From CAZDVK01 sp964508915 (lineage in GTDB: Bacteria > Pseudomonadota > Alphaproteobacteria > Paracaedibacterales > CAIULA01), in assembly GCA_964508915.1 (NCBI GenBank), contig CAZDVK010000004.1:1-64000 (forward strand): a stretch of DNA of 64,000 nucleotides. The letters are read 5' to 3'. Below, piece after piece: positions 33,436-42,643 of this stretch (its first letter is position 1; each line of letters opens with the position of its first letter). The translations under genes were made by a program, and so were the position numbers. The notes beneath the pieces are model-generated. The model was not told where the DNA came from. It did no database searches and saw nothing but the letters and a program-made list of their open reading frames with translations.

Positions 33436-34176
33436 TTGTTGCCTTCACTTGTACTCGTAACACGCCCTGCAGAAAACAGCGCAGAGACAAATCAAACTTT
33501 TATCAAAAACGGGTTTCAGGTTTTTTGTGAACCCCTCTTGAACATTTCATATGTGCCTATCGCAGAATTACTGAATGAAAATGCACACATTATCACAACC
33601 TCAAGTTATGCCATTCGGGCTCTGGCAAAAATAACACCCAACCGCCATTTTTCTATATGGTGTGTTGGAGCGCAGTCGGCACAAACAGCACACGAACTGG
33701 GTTTTAAAACTATTCATGCTGCACCCAACGAAGAAAATGCAAAAAGTCTTATGAATACAATCGCCTGTTCTGTTTCAAAAACAGAGCCTTTGATTTACCT
33801 TCGGGGCCTAACTGTTGCCGTTGATATGGGCACCTTACTAGCACAAATAGGGTACAAGATTTCCCCCCATATTGTATACGAATCCGCCCCCACCCTAGAG
33901 TTGTCCAAAGAATGCTTGGCCCTATTTCACAACAAACAAATTGGCGCCCTGACCCTATATTCGAAGGAAACAGTCAATGCTTTTGTAACTTTAGTTGAAA
34001 AGCATCAATTAAAGCCGTTTTTAGGGCACATAACTGCCCTTTGCCTTAGCGATTCAATCAACACCCTGCTACAAGAAAAATGCCCCATGTTGTCATTAAC
34101 AGGGGCATCTACCCAGGAATTGATTCATCTGTTAAAGCTTACGCTACAATATTCACAATACGATTCGGCACAATAA
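33436..34176 (+). CDS. hemD: Uroporphyrinogen-III synthase
   Basis: A 246-residue HemD-like protein closing hydroxymethylbilane to uroporphyrinogen III. The family is divergent; supporting features are the opening LVLVTRPAENSAET, the two-domain α/β layout, HIITTSSYAIRAL, LIYLRGLTVAVDMG, and IVYESAPTLELS preceding the second domain with ALTLYSKETVNAF. The start is TTG (33436 or 33439). Its 3' end overlaps the convergent leuS by 38 nt. Confidence 0.82.
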   Translation: MLPSLVLVTRPAENSAETNQTFIKNGFQVFCEPLLNISYVPIAELLNENAHIITTSSYAIRALAKITPNRHFSIWCVGAQSAQTAHELGFKTIHAAPNEENAKSLMNTIACSVSKTEPLIYLRGLTVAVDMGTLLAQIGYKISPHIVYESAPTLELSKECLALFHNKQIGALTLYSKETVNAFVTLVEKHQLKPFLGHITALCLSDSINTLLQEKCPMLSLTGASTQELIHLLKLTLQYSQYDSAQ

Positions 34177-36622
34177 TCACTTTTTTAGGCGCACTTCCAT
34201 TCAAAGCAGCAACCACAGCCGGTATAGCCAAAGCTTGTGTTTCTAAAACTTGGTTTTCTGTGTTGGGTGTCACAGTCAATGTTCCCCGAAGTTTGCCATT
34301 CACCTGAACACCCATCGTAATTTCATCCACAGCAGCTAAAGTATCATCCACCTTGGGCCATGGCTCATGCTGCAATGGTTTTCCAGGGTGCAACTGGTCA
34401 AACAATTCATGTGCTAAATGGGGTGTTAGGGGATAAAGCGCCTTAATTAAAAACACCATGGCTTCATTAAGTGCTTCAAATGAAGCTGTTTCCAAACTTT
34501 CTTCAATACAACGGGTCAATTCCCGCATAAATGCAATGGCTTTATTAAACCCATTTTGTTCGTAAGCTTCGGTTATTTTGGCTAAATACTGGTGCGCTTT
34601 TTTCCGTAAATCCGCCGACGTACCGGCTGTTTCTTTTTTCGCCAACACATCTTGCATCAAACGCCACAGGCGGTTTAAATATCGCCAAACACCATCTAAT
34701 GCTTCTGTGTTCCAATCAAAGTCTTTATCAGCGGGCGTGTCGGACAACACAAACATACGGGCCACATCAGCACCATAGGTATCAATAATATAAGTTGGGT
34801 CAACCACATTATATTTTGACTTACTCATTTTTTCAGAACGCCCTACTTGAACAGGCTTTCCTGTTTCAGCGTGCGCATACGTGTTTCCTTGTTTAACAAC
34901 CTCTTGCGGTGATAGCCAATTCCCTTGTTCATCTTGATAGGTTTCATGGCACACCATGCCCTGTGTCAGCAAATTCTTGAATGGCTCCCGTACAGTTCCA
35001 TAACCACAATCAGCCATAGCCTTCATAAAAAAGCGCGCATACAAAAGGTGCAAAACCGCATGTTCAACGCCGCCAATATACCAGTCTACGGGCATCCAGT
35101 AGTTGCAAGCATTTGTATCAATGGGCTCAGGGGATTCCGGGCAGCAATACCGCAAAAAATACCAAGATGATTCAAAAAATGTGTCCAACGTATCGGTTTC
35201 ACGTACAGCTTTTTCGCCACAAGTTGGGCAATTCACATGTTTCCATGTGGGGTGATGATCCAAGGGGTTACCGGGTTTATCAAACGTCACATCCTTCGGT
35301 AGTTCTATAGGCAACTGGTCCTTTGGAACGGGTACTTCCCCGCATTTATCGCAATGGATCATGGGGATAGGGCAACCCCAATACCGCTGACGCGATACAG
35401 ACCAGTCACGTAAGCGAAAGGTCACCTTCCCTTCCCCTTGGTTTTGCGCTTCTAACTTTTGGATGGCAGCTTTTTTAGCAGCATCCACATCTAAACCATT
35501 TAAAAAATCTGAATTTTCCAAAACACCTGCTTCTGACACCACAGGCAAAATGGGCAAATTATATTTTGTGGCAAATTCATGATCCCGTTCATCATGGGCG
35601 GGGCACCCGAAAATGGCCCCTGTTCCATAATCCATCAGCACAAAGTTAGCCACGTATACGGGCAGTGTGCGCCCTTTTATAAATGGGTGATCCACCGTTA
35701 GATGGGTTAAATACCCTTTCTTTTCAACAGTGCTAAGGGCTTCTTCTGTGGTGGGTGTGCGCTGACAATCGGCTACAAAATCTTGAAGTGCTTTGTCTTT
35801 CGCGGCTAATTCTTCCACAAGGGGATGAGTGGGCGCCACCGCACAAAAAGCAGCCCCAAACAACGTTTCCGGACGGGTTGTGTAAATCAGAATATTTTCT
35901 TGAGTGCCCGTAATAGTAAAGGAAACGGTGGCCCCTTCAGAACGCCCAATCCAATTTTCCTGCATTTTGACAACCTTTTCAGGCCATCCAGCTTCTAATT
36001 TCTTTAGGTCATCCAATAATTCTTGCGCGTAATCTGTAATTTTAATGGACCATTGGTTTAATTTTCGCCGTTCAACCAATGCACCAGATCGCCACCCCCT
36101 GCCATTCACAACTTGTTCATTGGCCAAAACTGTGTTTTCGACAGGGTCCCAATTTACCCAAGATTCTTTTCGGTAAACCAACCCTTTTTGATAAAAATCC
36201 AAAAATATTTTTTGTTCCTGGCCATAATAATTGGCAAAGCATGTGGAAATTTCCCGACCCCAATCATAGGAAAAACCAAGGCGCAGCAATTGGGCCCGCA
36301 TTTCAGCCATATTCGCAACCGTCCAGGTTTCAGGATGGCTTTTATTTTTCATGGCTGCATTTTCAGCAGGCAACCCAAAAGAATCCCATCCCATGGGGTG
36401 CAAAACGTTAAAACCCTGCATGGTTTTAAAACGTGCTATGGCATCACCAATAGAATAATTGCGCACGTGCCCCATATGCAGACGGCCCGATGGGTATGGC
36501 AACATTTCAAGCACATAGTATTTTGGTTTAGGTGATTTTTCATCAACCTTATATGGGTTTTCTTCCTCAAAATAGTATTGCCATTTTTCTTCCACATGGC
36601 GAAACGGGTATACGGCGCTCAT
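34139..36622 (-). CDS. leuS: Leucyl-tRNA synthetase
   Basis: An 827-residue class Ia synthetase. The HIGH-type motif is HMGH in GRLHMGHVRN, the CP1 editing domain includes TTRPETLFGA and the conserved aspartates, a zinc-type CDKCGEVPVP and CPTCGEKAV region follows, and the KMSKS loop is KMSKSKYNVVDP. The C-terminal tRNA-binding domain ends in NRIVNIVA. It is complete and convergent with hemD. Confidence 0.97.
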   Translation of the reverse strand: MSAVYPFRHVEEKWQYYFEEENPYKVDEKSPKPKYYVLEMLPYPSGRLHMGHVRNYSIGDAIARFKTMQGFNVLHPMGWDSFGLPAENAAMKNKSHPETWTVANMAEMRAQLLRLGFSYDWGREISTCFANYYGQEQKIFLDFYQKGLVYRKESWVNWDPVENTVLANEQVVNGRGWRSGALVERRKLNQWSIKITDYAQELLDDLKKLEAGWPEKVVKMQENWIGRSEGATVSFTITGTQENILIYTTRPETLFGAAFCAVAPTHPLVEELAAKDKALQDFVADCQRTPTTEEALSTVEKKGYLTHLTVDHPFIKGRTLPVYVANFVLMDYGTGAIFGCPAHDERDHEFATKYNLPILPVVSEAGVLENSDFLNGLDVDAAKKAAIQKLEAQNQGEGKVTFRLRDWSVSRQRYWGCPIPMIHCDKCGEVPVPKDQLPIELPKDVTFDKPGNPLDHHPTWKHVNCPTCGEKAVRETDTLDTFFESSWYFLRYCCPESPEPIDTNACNYWMPVDWYIGGVEHAVLHLLYARFFMKAMADCGYGTVREPFKNLLTQGMVCHETYQDEQGNWLSPQEVVKQGNTYAHAETGKPVQVGRSEKMSKSKYNVVDPTYIIDTYGADVARMFVLSDTPADKDFDWNTEALDGVWRYLNRLWRLMQDVLAKKETAGTSADLRKKAHQYLAKITEAYEQNGFNKAIAFMRELTRCIEESLETASFEALNEAMVFLIKALYPLTPHLAHELFDQLHPGKPLQHEPWPKVDDTLAAVDEITMGVQVNGKLRGTLTVTPNTENQVLETQALAIPAVVAALNGSAPKKVIIVPNRIVNIVA

Positions 36623-36775
36623 AAAATCTAAAATCCAAAACTTCCTTATAAGCTAGGTATAGCAGGGATAGTGCCTATTTTCCACAGGGAATCACCTGTA
36701 AAAAAGACAATTTAACCGTTTATTTACTTTTTGAATTTATAAATAAAATATACAAAATAGAAAAATCTTATAACC

Positions 36776-38332
36776 ATGAATATTCTCTTGGAAATTAAAA
36801 ATTGGCTTGTTGTCAGCCTCATTTTAATTGCCTGTACAATTTCAAGCTTTGCCGTATCGTTTCCAAGTGATGAAGTTCTTAATGAAGAAGATTTTAGAGT
36901 TCTTTTAGATGAATATGCCGAAAATATTCAACAGGTAAAGGAAAGCTTTCTAGACGATGTTCGTGACAACTTTATTCTTGCTTATGTTCTAGCTCACGAA
37001 GCCAAAAAAAAGGAGATTTATCCTGCTTATCGTGCGCGCCTTATCAACAATGCTTACTTGGCTTTAATGGGCTATGGTTTTGACAACAGAGGAATCCCCC
37101 CCGTAAGCGATCAAGAATATGACTTGGCATCCATGACTGCTTTTGAGATTGGAACAGTTGCTCAAAAACCTGGTGGATTAGAACCCACTTTATCTGATCC
37201 TCCCGCTCTGCAGCGCCATTGGTATGCAGTCAATATTAATTTGAATGCAGGCGTAAAATTTGCCTTAGAACAAGCAGAAGATGAAAAAAACCAATATCCT
37301 CTTCCAGAAGAATGGACATGGTCGGTTCCTAAAACAGTTTTTAGGACAAGTATGTATTATAGGAACGAACAGTTTGATGAGAAGACTACCATGTATGCTA
37401 AAGATCAAACAGGGGATCTTCGTGAGGTCAGAATTGCATATTTTTTATCAATGAAAGATGTAGCTAGGTTACTCACCCCTGAGGGCATCACAGAACCAGG
37501 TAAAATTATTTATAACAGCAACTTAATTAACCAGACCGACCTAACGGAACCTACAGATTTTACGATTGCAGATCTTTCAAGAGGGGGCCATATGTTCTTT
37601 GTCGGCCGCTTTTCCACCAAAAATCATATAGAAACTGTTCTTGAATGGATTTTGAACCGTGTTCCCGAAGAAAACAAATGTACAATGATGGAAAGAGTTA
37701 ATGCAATCCAAAGAAAAATTTTGTGTGGCCGTGACATAACTATATTCAATGATGTTCGACCAGATGTTTTATATTTATGCACCTTCTACCCACTGGAAGA
37801 TCAAATCAGATTTTTTAATATGATTGATGCAATTTTGGACAAGAGAACCGATGTTACCCCGCAGGAACTTAGAAAACTTTTATTTGATACACGACACTTG
37901 AGCTTAGATGAAAAAGAGGCTGTTTTTAACGGCGAAACATCAAGCACAGTGTCAGTTTCTGCCGCTAAAACCACCATTGCACCTAGAGAAGTTGTAAGCT
38001 CAGCCACAGGAATTCTGTCAGCTCATGCCATTGCAACTGGTGGTGCTTCTTCTTTTGCAGCAGATGAACCTGCTGCTATTGACGATTTAGCTGTTATGGA
38101 TGGCGTGACTATTACACGTAGTAATGTAGGAACAAAACCCAGAAAAATAAATCTAGCGCCCTCTAATGAAACTAGACGGGACGCGCCACCTTTCTTTAGA
38201 TCCTATCCAGGCAAAAAAATGAACCTGCCACCGTCTAACGAAAGAAAAATGACAGAATCTTTTTCTGATGTACCTGCTGCAACGATTCCCCATCCATTAG
38301 AAAGAGGGGCCAGGGCAGGTCTTGTATATTAA
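36776..38332 (+). CDS. Secreted family B protein (518 aa)
   Basis: Not recognised by family, but clearly a paralog of the minus-strand protein at 57143-59941. It has a signal sequence in the first ~27 residues. Shared blocks are LALMGYGF, AQKPGGLEPTLSD, HWY, WTWSVPKTVFR, SMYYR, the SMKD segment, EWILNRVP, LYLCTFYPLE, and LFDTRHLSLDEKE. The C-terminal 130 residues are low-complexity Ala/Ser/Thr with an imperfect repeat (PRKINLAPSNETRRD, GKKMNLPPSNERK), absent from the paralog. No catalytic motif is visible. Confidence 0.75.
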   Translation: MNILLEIKNWLVVSLILIACTISSFAVSFPSDEVLNEEDFRVLLDEYAENIQQVKESFLDDVRDNFILAYVLAHEAKKKEIYPAYRARLINNAYLALMGYGFDNRGIPPVSDQEYDLASMTAFEIGTVAQKPGGLEPTLSDPPALQRHWYAVNINLNAGVKFALEQAEDEKNQYPLPEEWTWSVPKTVFRTSMYYRNEQFDEKTTMYAKDQTGDLREVRIAYFLSMKDVARLLTPEGITEPGKIIYNSNLINQTDLTEPTDFTIADLSRGGHMFFVGRFSTKNHIETVLEWILNRVPEENKCTMMERVNAIQRKILCGRDITIFNDVRPDVLYLCTFYPLEDQIRFFNMIDAILDKRTDVTPQELRKLLFDTRHLSLDEKEAVFNGETSSTVSVSAAKTTIAPREVVSSATGILSAHAIATGGASSFAADEPAAIDDLAVMDGVTITRSNVGTKPRKINLAPSNETRRDAPPFFRSYPGKKMNLPPSNERKMTESFSDVPAATIPHPLERGARAGLVY

Positions 38333-38338
38333 CTTACT

Positions 38339-39202
38339 TTAGCCAACGCCATAAGCCAGCACATGAGTTTGTGCTGTATAAAGTTCACACCCGTCAAAGG
38401 CTGGTTTTTGAAAACTTTTGATCATATCGTTTTTTATGTCATCGATTTCTGCGTTCGATGCCACCCCTGCCTCAACAAGCCTGCTACGCACCTCCTCAAC
38501 ACGGGAAACAATTAGGTTTTGCGCAATCTTTTGGGTTGCATCCAGCTTTGTTTCATAAAAATCTATTTTAGAAAAGCAACCTAAACCTGAACACAAATCT
38601 GGTATTTTTCGACCAATGTTGTAGTCATTTCCCCTTTGTTGACCATATTTTATTAACAGCTGATGAAATTGGCCAACAGCTTTATTTCCACACGTATCCA
38701 CCAAAGAATTCATAGATGATTCTTGCACACACAAAACGCCACCGGGCTTTAACAAATTGGCCATTCGCTTCAAAACATCTGCTGGGTTTTTGACATGCAT
38801 TAGCAAAAATCGACAATGAACAATATCTGCTTTATCCAGGTCTGACGTATCACAGGCGTCAATGTCACCCACCATATACGAAACGTTTTGGTACCCAGCA
38901 TTGGTAAGGTGAATTTTTGTGGTATTTATTTGTTCTTCGCTGATATCCATAGCATAAACATGGCCTTTAGGCCCCACCACTTTTGCTATACATTCTGTCA
39001 TAGCACCACTACCACAGCCTATATCCCAAACAATAGAACCTTCTTGAAGGCCAGCTTTATGGAGTTGGTCCATAGACCGCTCCTCCAAGATTTGGTGCTG
39101 GATATTCAAATTTTCAGCCCCTTGGTCACCCACCCTCAAAACATAAGGGTTTTCATCTTCTGTGTAGGTTGGCTGGGTTATAAAATGAGTTGCCATAATC
39201 AT
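38339..39202 (-). CDS. Class I SAM-dependent methyltransferase
   Basis: A 287-residue Rossmann methyltransferase. Motif I is VWDIGCGSGAMTE (about 59-71), the acidic ribose binder is in YAMDISEEQ, motif II is in GDIDACD, and the post-II HCRFLLMHVKNPADVL and LLKPGGVLCVQE complete the fold. It resembles UbiE/arsenite-type or polyketide-type enzymes; the substrate is not identifiable. There is no signal peptide, unlike its neighbours. It converges on the family B gene with a 6-nt gap. Confidence 0.85.
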   Translation of the reverse strand: MIMATHFITQPTYTEDENPYVLRVGDQGAENLNIQHQILEERSMDQLHKAGLQEGSIVWDIGCGSGAMTECIAKVVGPKGHVYAMDISEEQINTTKIHLTNAGYQNVSYMVGDIDACDTSDLDKADIVHCRFLLMHVKNPADVLKRMANLLKPGGVLCVQESSMNSLVDTCGNKAVGQFHQLLIKYGQQRGNDYNIGRKIPDLCSGLGCFSKIDFYETKLDATQKIAQNLIVSRVEEVRSRLVEAGVASNAEIDDIKNDMIKSFQKPAFDGCELYTAQTHVLAYGVG

Positions 39203-39283
39203 GAATCCCCAAAACAGGTTCGTTCTTTGAACCTACACGTGCTGGCATTTTAAAGCAACCTAGCAGCAATTCGATTCCAAGGC

Positions 39284-41329
39284 TTATGCTGTTGCGTTCT
39301 CACGTTCTTTAATCGCCTTCAAAACCTTACGCGCCGCTAAAATTTGTTTTCGTAAGTAAATAGGAACATCTGTTCCACTCCATTCAGGAAGGGTCAAAAA
39401 ACCTTGAAACCCATCCATAAAAACAAGCTGACCATTTCGTTCAAAAATTTGAAGCCCTGAAAAATTCACAACCTCATGAGACCCCCTGCCACTACGCTGT
39501 TCACACCCTAAATTTGTTAGATATGTGCGAAAATCCCTTCTTGAAAAATTAAAATTTCCAGATTCTATCTTTCCATCAAGGGTTGCACTTTTTCCAGTAA
39601 GGCCATACAAATCTATCAGGGAAAAAGGCGATTCCTCAACGGTAGGGGTGGTGGTTACTGGTAATGCAGGTTCATCATCATTACCCACATCAGCCTCTGC
39701 CCTTCCTGCAGCTATGGCAGATTCCTGACGCGCCCTTTCGGCTTCTTCGTGACGTAAGCGTTTCAAACCAGCAGAATCTAGCGCTATCGGTCCTTCCGAT
39801 CGTCCCAAGGCAGGGTCCTGCTGTAATGTTACTCGCCTTAAAACTTGCGGGGCAGCAGAAACAGAGACCGCATTTTCTAAACTCATTCTTTCCGAAGCTG
39901 CTACTGCCTCTCTCGCTTTGGAAACAAACGCCTGCTGGCTTTGCCTTTTCCGCCCCTTTCTAAGTTGTGCATTAGCTTCTTTTGCTTGCTGTGCTTTAGC
40001 TTCCAATGCTTGAAAAGGTTCAAAATTACCTAACCCAAGCTCAATAAAAGCATCCATAGACTCTAAATACTCATCTTGCACGTCACATAGACTGGAATAA
40101 ACATTCCTGTATTCTTTTGCCCTGCTGAAATCACCAAAATTACAAAATAGACCCATGTTGTGTTTTAGAAGCTTCAAACAAACAGCCAAATCTGTTCTTT
40201 CAAAAAAGAAAAAGTACAAATCTGCCAGATTAGGTGCAGCCCTTCCCTCTAAATCCATACCAGTCCGCAAAGCCTGCTCCAATAAAGCACTGGCCGCCAC
40301 CGCCTCGCTAAAGTCACCAGTTAAGACCGAGTCTGTTATGTTTTGTGATAAAGCAGTGAGTCTGTCATTCAAATGTGGCATTTTCACTGCTGCCACTTTA
40401 CTAACGGATGCTCGCACACCTAAAAATTCATGATTTAAACCCCGCTCTGCAACTTTTAGCACACCTTTTGATAGTCTCGACTGTTTTAAAAAACGCTGAG
40501 CCTTTGCATTTCGCTCTGCTTCGGCGTATTTTAACGCTTTCATACCTTTAATAACATCTAACGCTCTACTAGCCCAAGCTTCTGATGATTGTCTTCTTAA
40601 AAGTATTTCAACGTCTCTTGCCTTAACTTTGTTCCTCCCTAAAAGGGTCGACGTTACATCATAGCATTCGTACAAAATAGGGTACATCTGCTCTTGGAAA
40701 ACAGCTTGTTCATCGATGGAAAAAAGAGCAATAAGTCGCTGCCCCTCTGTCTCTAAAAAATTACATATAGTGGTTGAAACGTCCGCATATAAACGAATAT
40801 TAGACTTAACGCGTGGATTATTAAGAAAAGCGCAAAAAGCGGAACGAATATTAAAATACGACGATTTTAACATATCCGGGTGAATTTCCGTTCTTTCACT
40901 GATTTTGGTTTGTAGGTCTGCAACTCCTGCAACTTCCCTTTTAAGTGCTTCAAGACGATCTAAATTTTGCTCTTTTTCTATTTGACATTCATAGCATTTC
41001 GCCTGAACAGTTCTTAATGCATAAAAAAAGGCCTCTTTATAATCATCACTACAGGTGAATACAAAAAAAGATTTTGTAAAGTCCAAAAGTTCATCAATAT
41101 TTCTTATCATTTTGTCTTTTATAAAAAAATGACCTACATTGCGCCCATCAGACAGAGAAGGAAGAACTTGATTTATAAAACTTATAATTTCAACAGTATC
41201 ACCCTCTGAAAGAACACGGATAGAATAATCTCGTGTAGCAGGTATAGGTGCTCCATCTTCCAAAACCTCCATAGCAAAAGTGGCAGATGTCAAAAAAGAC
41301 GAGATTAGGAAAATTGGTAATTTTTTCAT
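39284..41329 (-). CDS. Secreted family C protein with HicA-like C-terminal domain (681 aa)
   Basis: A 681-residue exported protein (signal peptide ending ATFA before MEVL). A long helical body (about 30-470) includes TPR-like stretches, followed by basic RKGRKRQSQQAF and Arg/Glu-rich helices. Residues 570-681 match the C-terminus of the protein at 52001-54130 (SLIDLYGL, NFSRRDFRTYL, GRGSHEVVNF, FLTLPEWSG, IYLRKQILAARK). That pattern, GSH on a strand followed by a LP.W strand and a basic helix, resembles the HicA mRNA-interferase fold with its catalytic His. This is inferred by eye. Confidence 0.72.
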   Translation of the reverse strand: MKKLPIFLISSFLTSATFAMEVLEDGAPIPATRDYSIRVLSEGDTVEIISFINQVLPSLSDGRNVGHFFIKDKMIRNIDELLDFTKSFFVFTCSDDYKEAFFYALRTVQAKCYECQIEKEQNLDRLEALKREVAGVADLQTKISERTEIHPDMLKSSYFNIRSAFCAFLNNPRVKSNIRLYADVSTTICNFLETEGQRLIALFSIDEQAVFQEQMYPILYECYDVTSTLLGRNKVKARDVEILLRRQSSEAWASRALDVIKGMKALKYAEAERNAKAQRFLKQSRLSKGVLKVAERGLNHEFLGVRASVSKVAAVKMPHLNDRLTALSQNITDSVLTGDFSEAVAASALLEQALRTGMDLEGRAAPNLADLYFFFFERTDLAVCLKLLKHNMGLFCNFGDFSRAKEYRNVYSSLCDVQDEYLESMDAFIELGLGNFEPFQALEAKAQQAKEANAQLRKGRKRQSQQAFVSKAREAVAASERMSLENAVSVSAAPQVLRRVTLQQDPALGRSEGPIALDSAGLKRLRHEEAERARQESAIAAGRAEADVGNDDEPALPVTTTPTVEESPFSLIDLYGLTGKSATLDGKIESGNFNFSRRDFRTYLTNLGCEQRSGRGSHEVVNFSGLQIFERNGQLVFMDGFQGFLTLPEWSGTDVPIYLRKQILAARKVLKAIKERENATA

Positions 41330-41642
41330 TTGATCAGTTAGCCCTGCGTAATTTTTTAACCCACTTCACATATAGTGACAAACAAAATGAATTCAAGAAA
41401 GCTTCTGAAAAAAGGCTTTGTTAAATTTTTTGGTTTAAAAAGTTCGCCTGTGTGAATGCTTTTTAAATAATTTCCTTGTTTTTCCAAAGCTTTTTTGTTA
41501 CATTGACGGTGAAGTATTTTAAATTTCAGAAGCTTTATGGATCAATTTTTCATAAGTACACGACATTGGCGATGGCATCACAGCTGGTAGTTCCAGTTCC
41601 TGTGCTATTTGTTTTGTTGTTTATTTATGAAAGGTTTCGGTC
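41330..41642. other. 313-bp intergenic region with divergent promoters
   Basis: No credible gene. For the minus strand, a TTGAAT -35 (41391-41396) and TATATG -10 (41369-41374) with a 16-bp spacer lie about 40 bp before the family C start. The right-hand part presumably drives the substrate-binding protein genes, whose RBS is AAAGG about 9 nt before ATG 41643. Confidence 0.5.
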
Positions 41643-42632
41643 ATGTTTACGCCCCTTAAAAAAATCACCCTCATTTTGTCTTTAGTTGCCCTTGCCATTT
41701 TGGGTTACTTCTTCAAATCCTTCTTAGCACCCAAACCATCTGAAAAACCTGTGGTGGCCATCACTCAAATTGTTCCACACCCATCTCTTGACAGTATTCG
41801 TCAGGGAATTTTAGATACGTTAAAAGGACAAGACATCAGTATTGTTTTCCAAGATGCCCAGGGAAACATGGCAACAGCCACACAAATCGCCCAGCGCTTT
41901 GTTGCCTTGAATCCAAAAGTTGTGGTGCCTATCACAACACCATCGGCACAAGCTTTATATGTTGTTGCAAAAGAACGGGGCATCCCCTTAATTTTTGCAG
42001 CCGTTACAGACCCCATTGCCGCTAAGCTAACCCCCTCCTATGAAGGGCAGCCTGATGTAGCTGGGGTTTATGATGCTTTGCCCATTTTAGAACAGGCCAA
42101 AATAATCCAAGAAGCCATTAACCCCAAGACCGTTGGTATTTTATATAATCCTGGTGAAACAAATTCTGTTGTTATTGTTGAAAAAATGACCCAAACACTT
42201 CAGGACCTAGGAATGGCAGTCGTTAAGGCACCTGTTACAACAACACTTCAAGCCAGCACAACCACCCGTTCTTTGGTGGGTCAAGTTCAAGTCATTTATA
42301 TCGCGAATGATAATACGGTGATTTCGGCGTTAGAATCTATTTTACAGGTAACAAATTCTGAAAAAATACCCATTTTCTGCTCTGATCCTGAATCAGTAGA
42401 GCGTGGCGCGCTTATGGCTTTGGGGCCAAATCAGTATGCCATGGGACAACAAGTTGGAAAAATGATTCAAGCCTTTTTAGAAGGTAAACCCCTGGAAAAA
42501 ATTGGCATTCAAAAACCCCAATCATACGAATTACTAATTAATTTAAAAACGGCACGACATTTGGGCATTCATCTGCACCCGTCAATTATTGACAAAGCCA
42601 ATAAAACATTTGATGAAACCCAAAAAAATTAG
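41643..42632 (+). CDS. ABC transporter substrate-binding protein, first of tandem pair
   Basis: A 329-residue protein of the ABC_sub_bind (PF04392-like, TrpX-type) family. An N-terminal hydrophobic anchor is followed by VAITQIVPHPSLDSIRQGILD, the hinge AVTDPIAAKL, and ILYNPGETNSV; the ligand-binding fold ends near LGIHLHPS. Members bind amino acids such as Trp/Tyr or other small solutes. No permease or ATPase gene is adjacent. The second copy starts 11 nt downstream, so both are in one operon. Confidence 0.88.
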   Translation: MFTPLKKITLILSLVALAILGYFFKSFLAPKPSEKPVVAITQIVPHPSLDSIRQGILDTLKGQDISIVFQDAQGNMATATQIAQRFVALNPKVVVPITTPSAQALYVVAKERGIPLIFAAVTDPIAAKLTPSYEGQPDVAGVYDALPILEQAKIIQEAINPKTVGILYNPGETNSVVIVEKMTQTLQDLGMAVVKAPVTTTLQASTTTRSLVGQVQVIYIANDNTVISALESILQVTNSEKIPIFCSDPESVERGALMALGPNQYAMGQQVGKMIQAFLEGKPLEKIGIQKPQSYELLINLKTARHLGIHLHPSIIDKANKTFDETQKN

Positions 42633-42643
42633 GAAAAAGTGTC

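Noticed and set aside
41476..41685. Hydrophobic 69-codon plus-strand frame before the first substrate-binding protein
   Set aside because: It overlaps the start of a better-supported gene, lacks an RBS and has low-complexity AT-driven composition.
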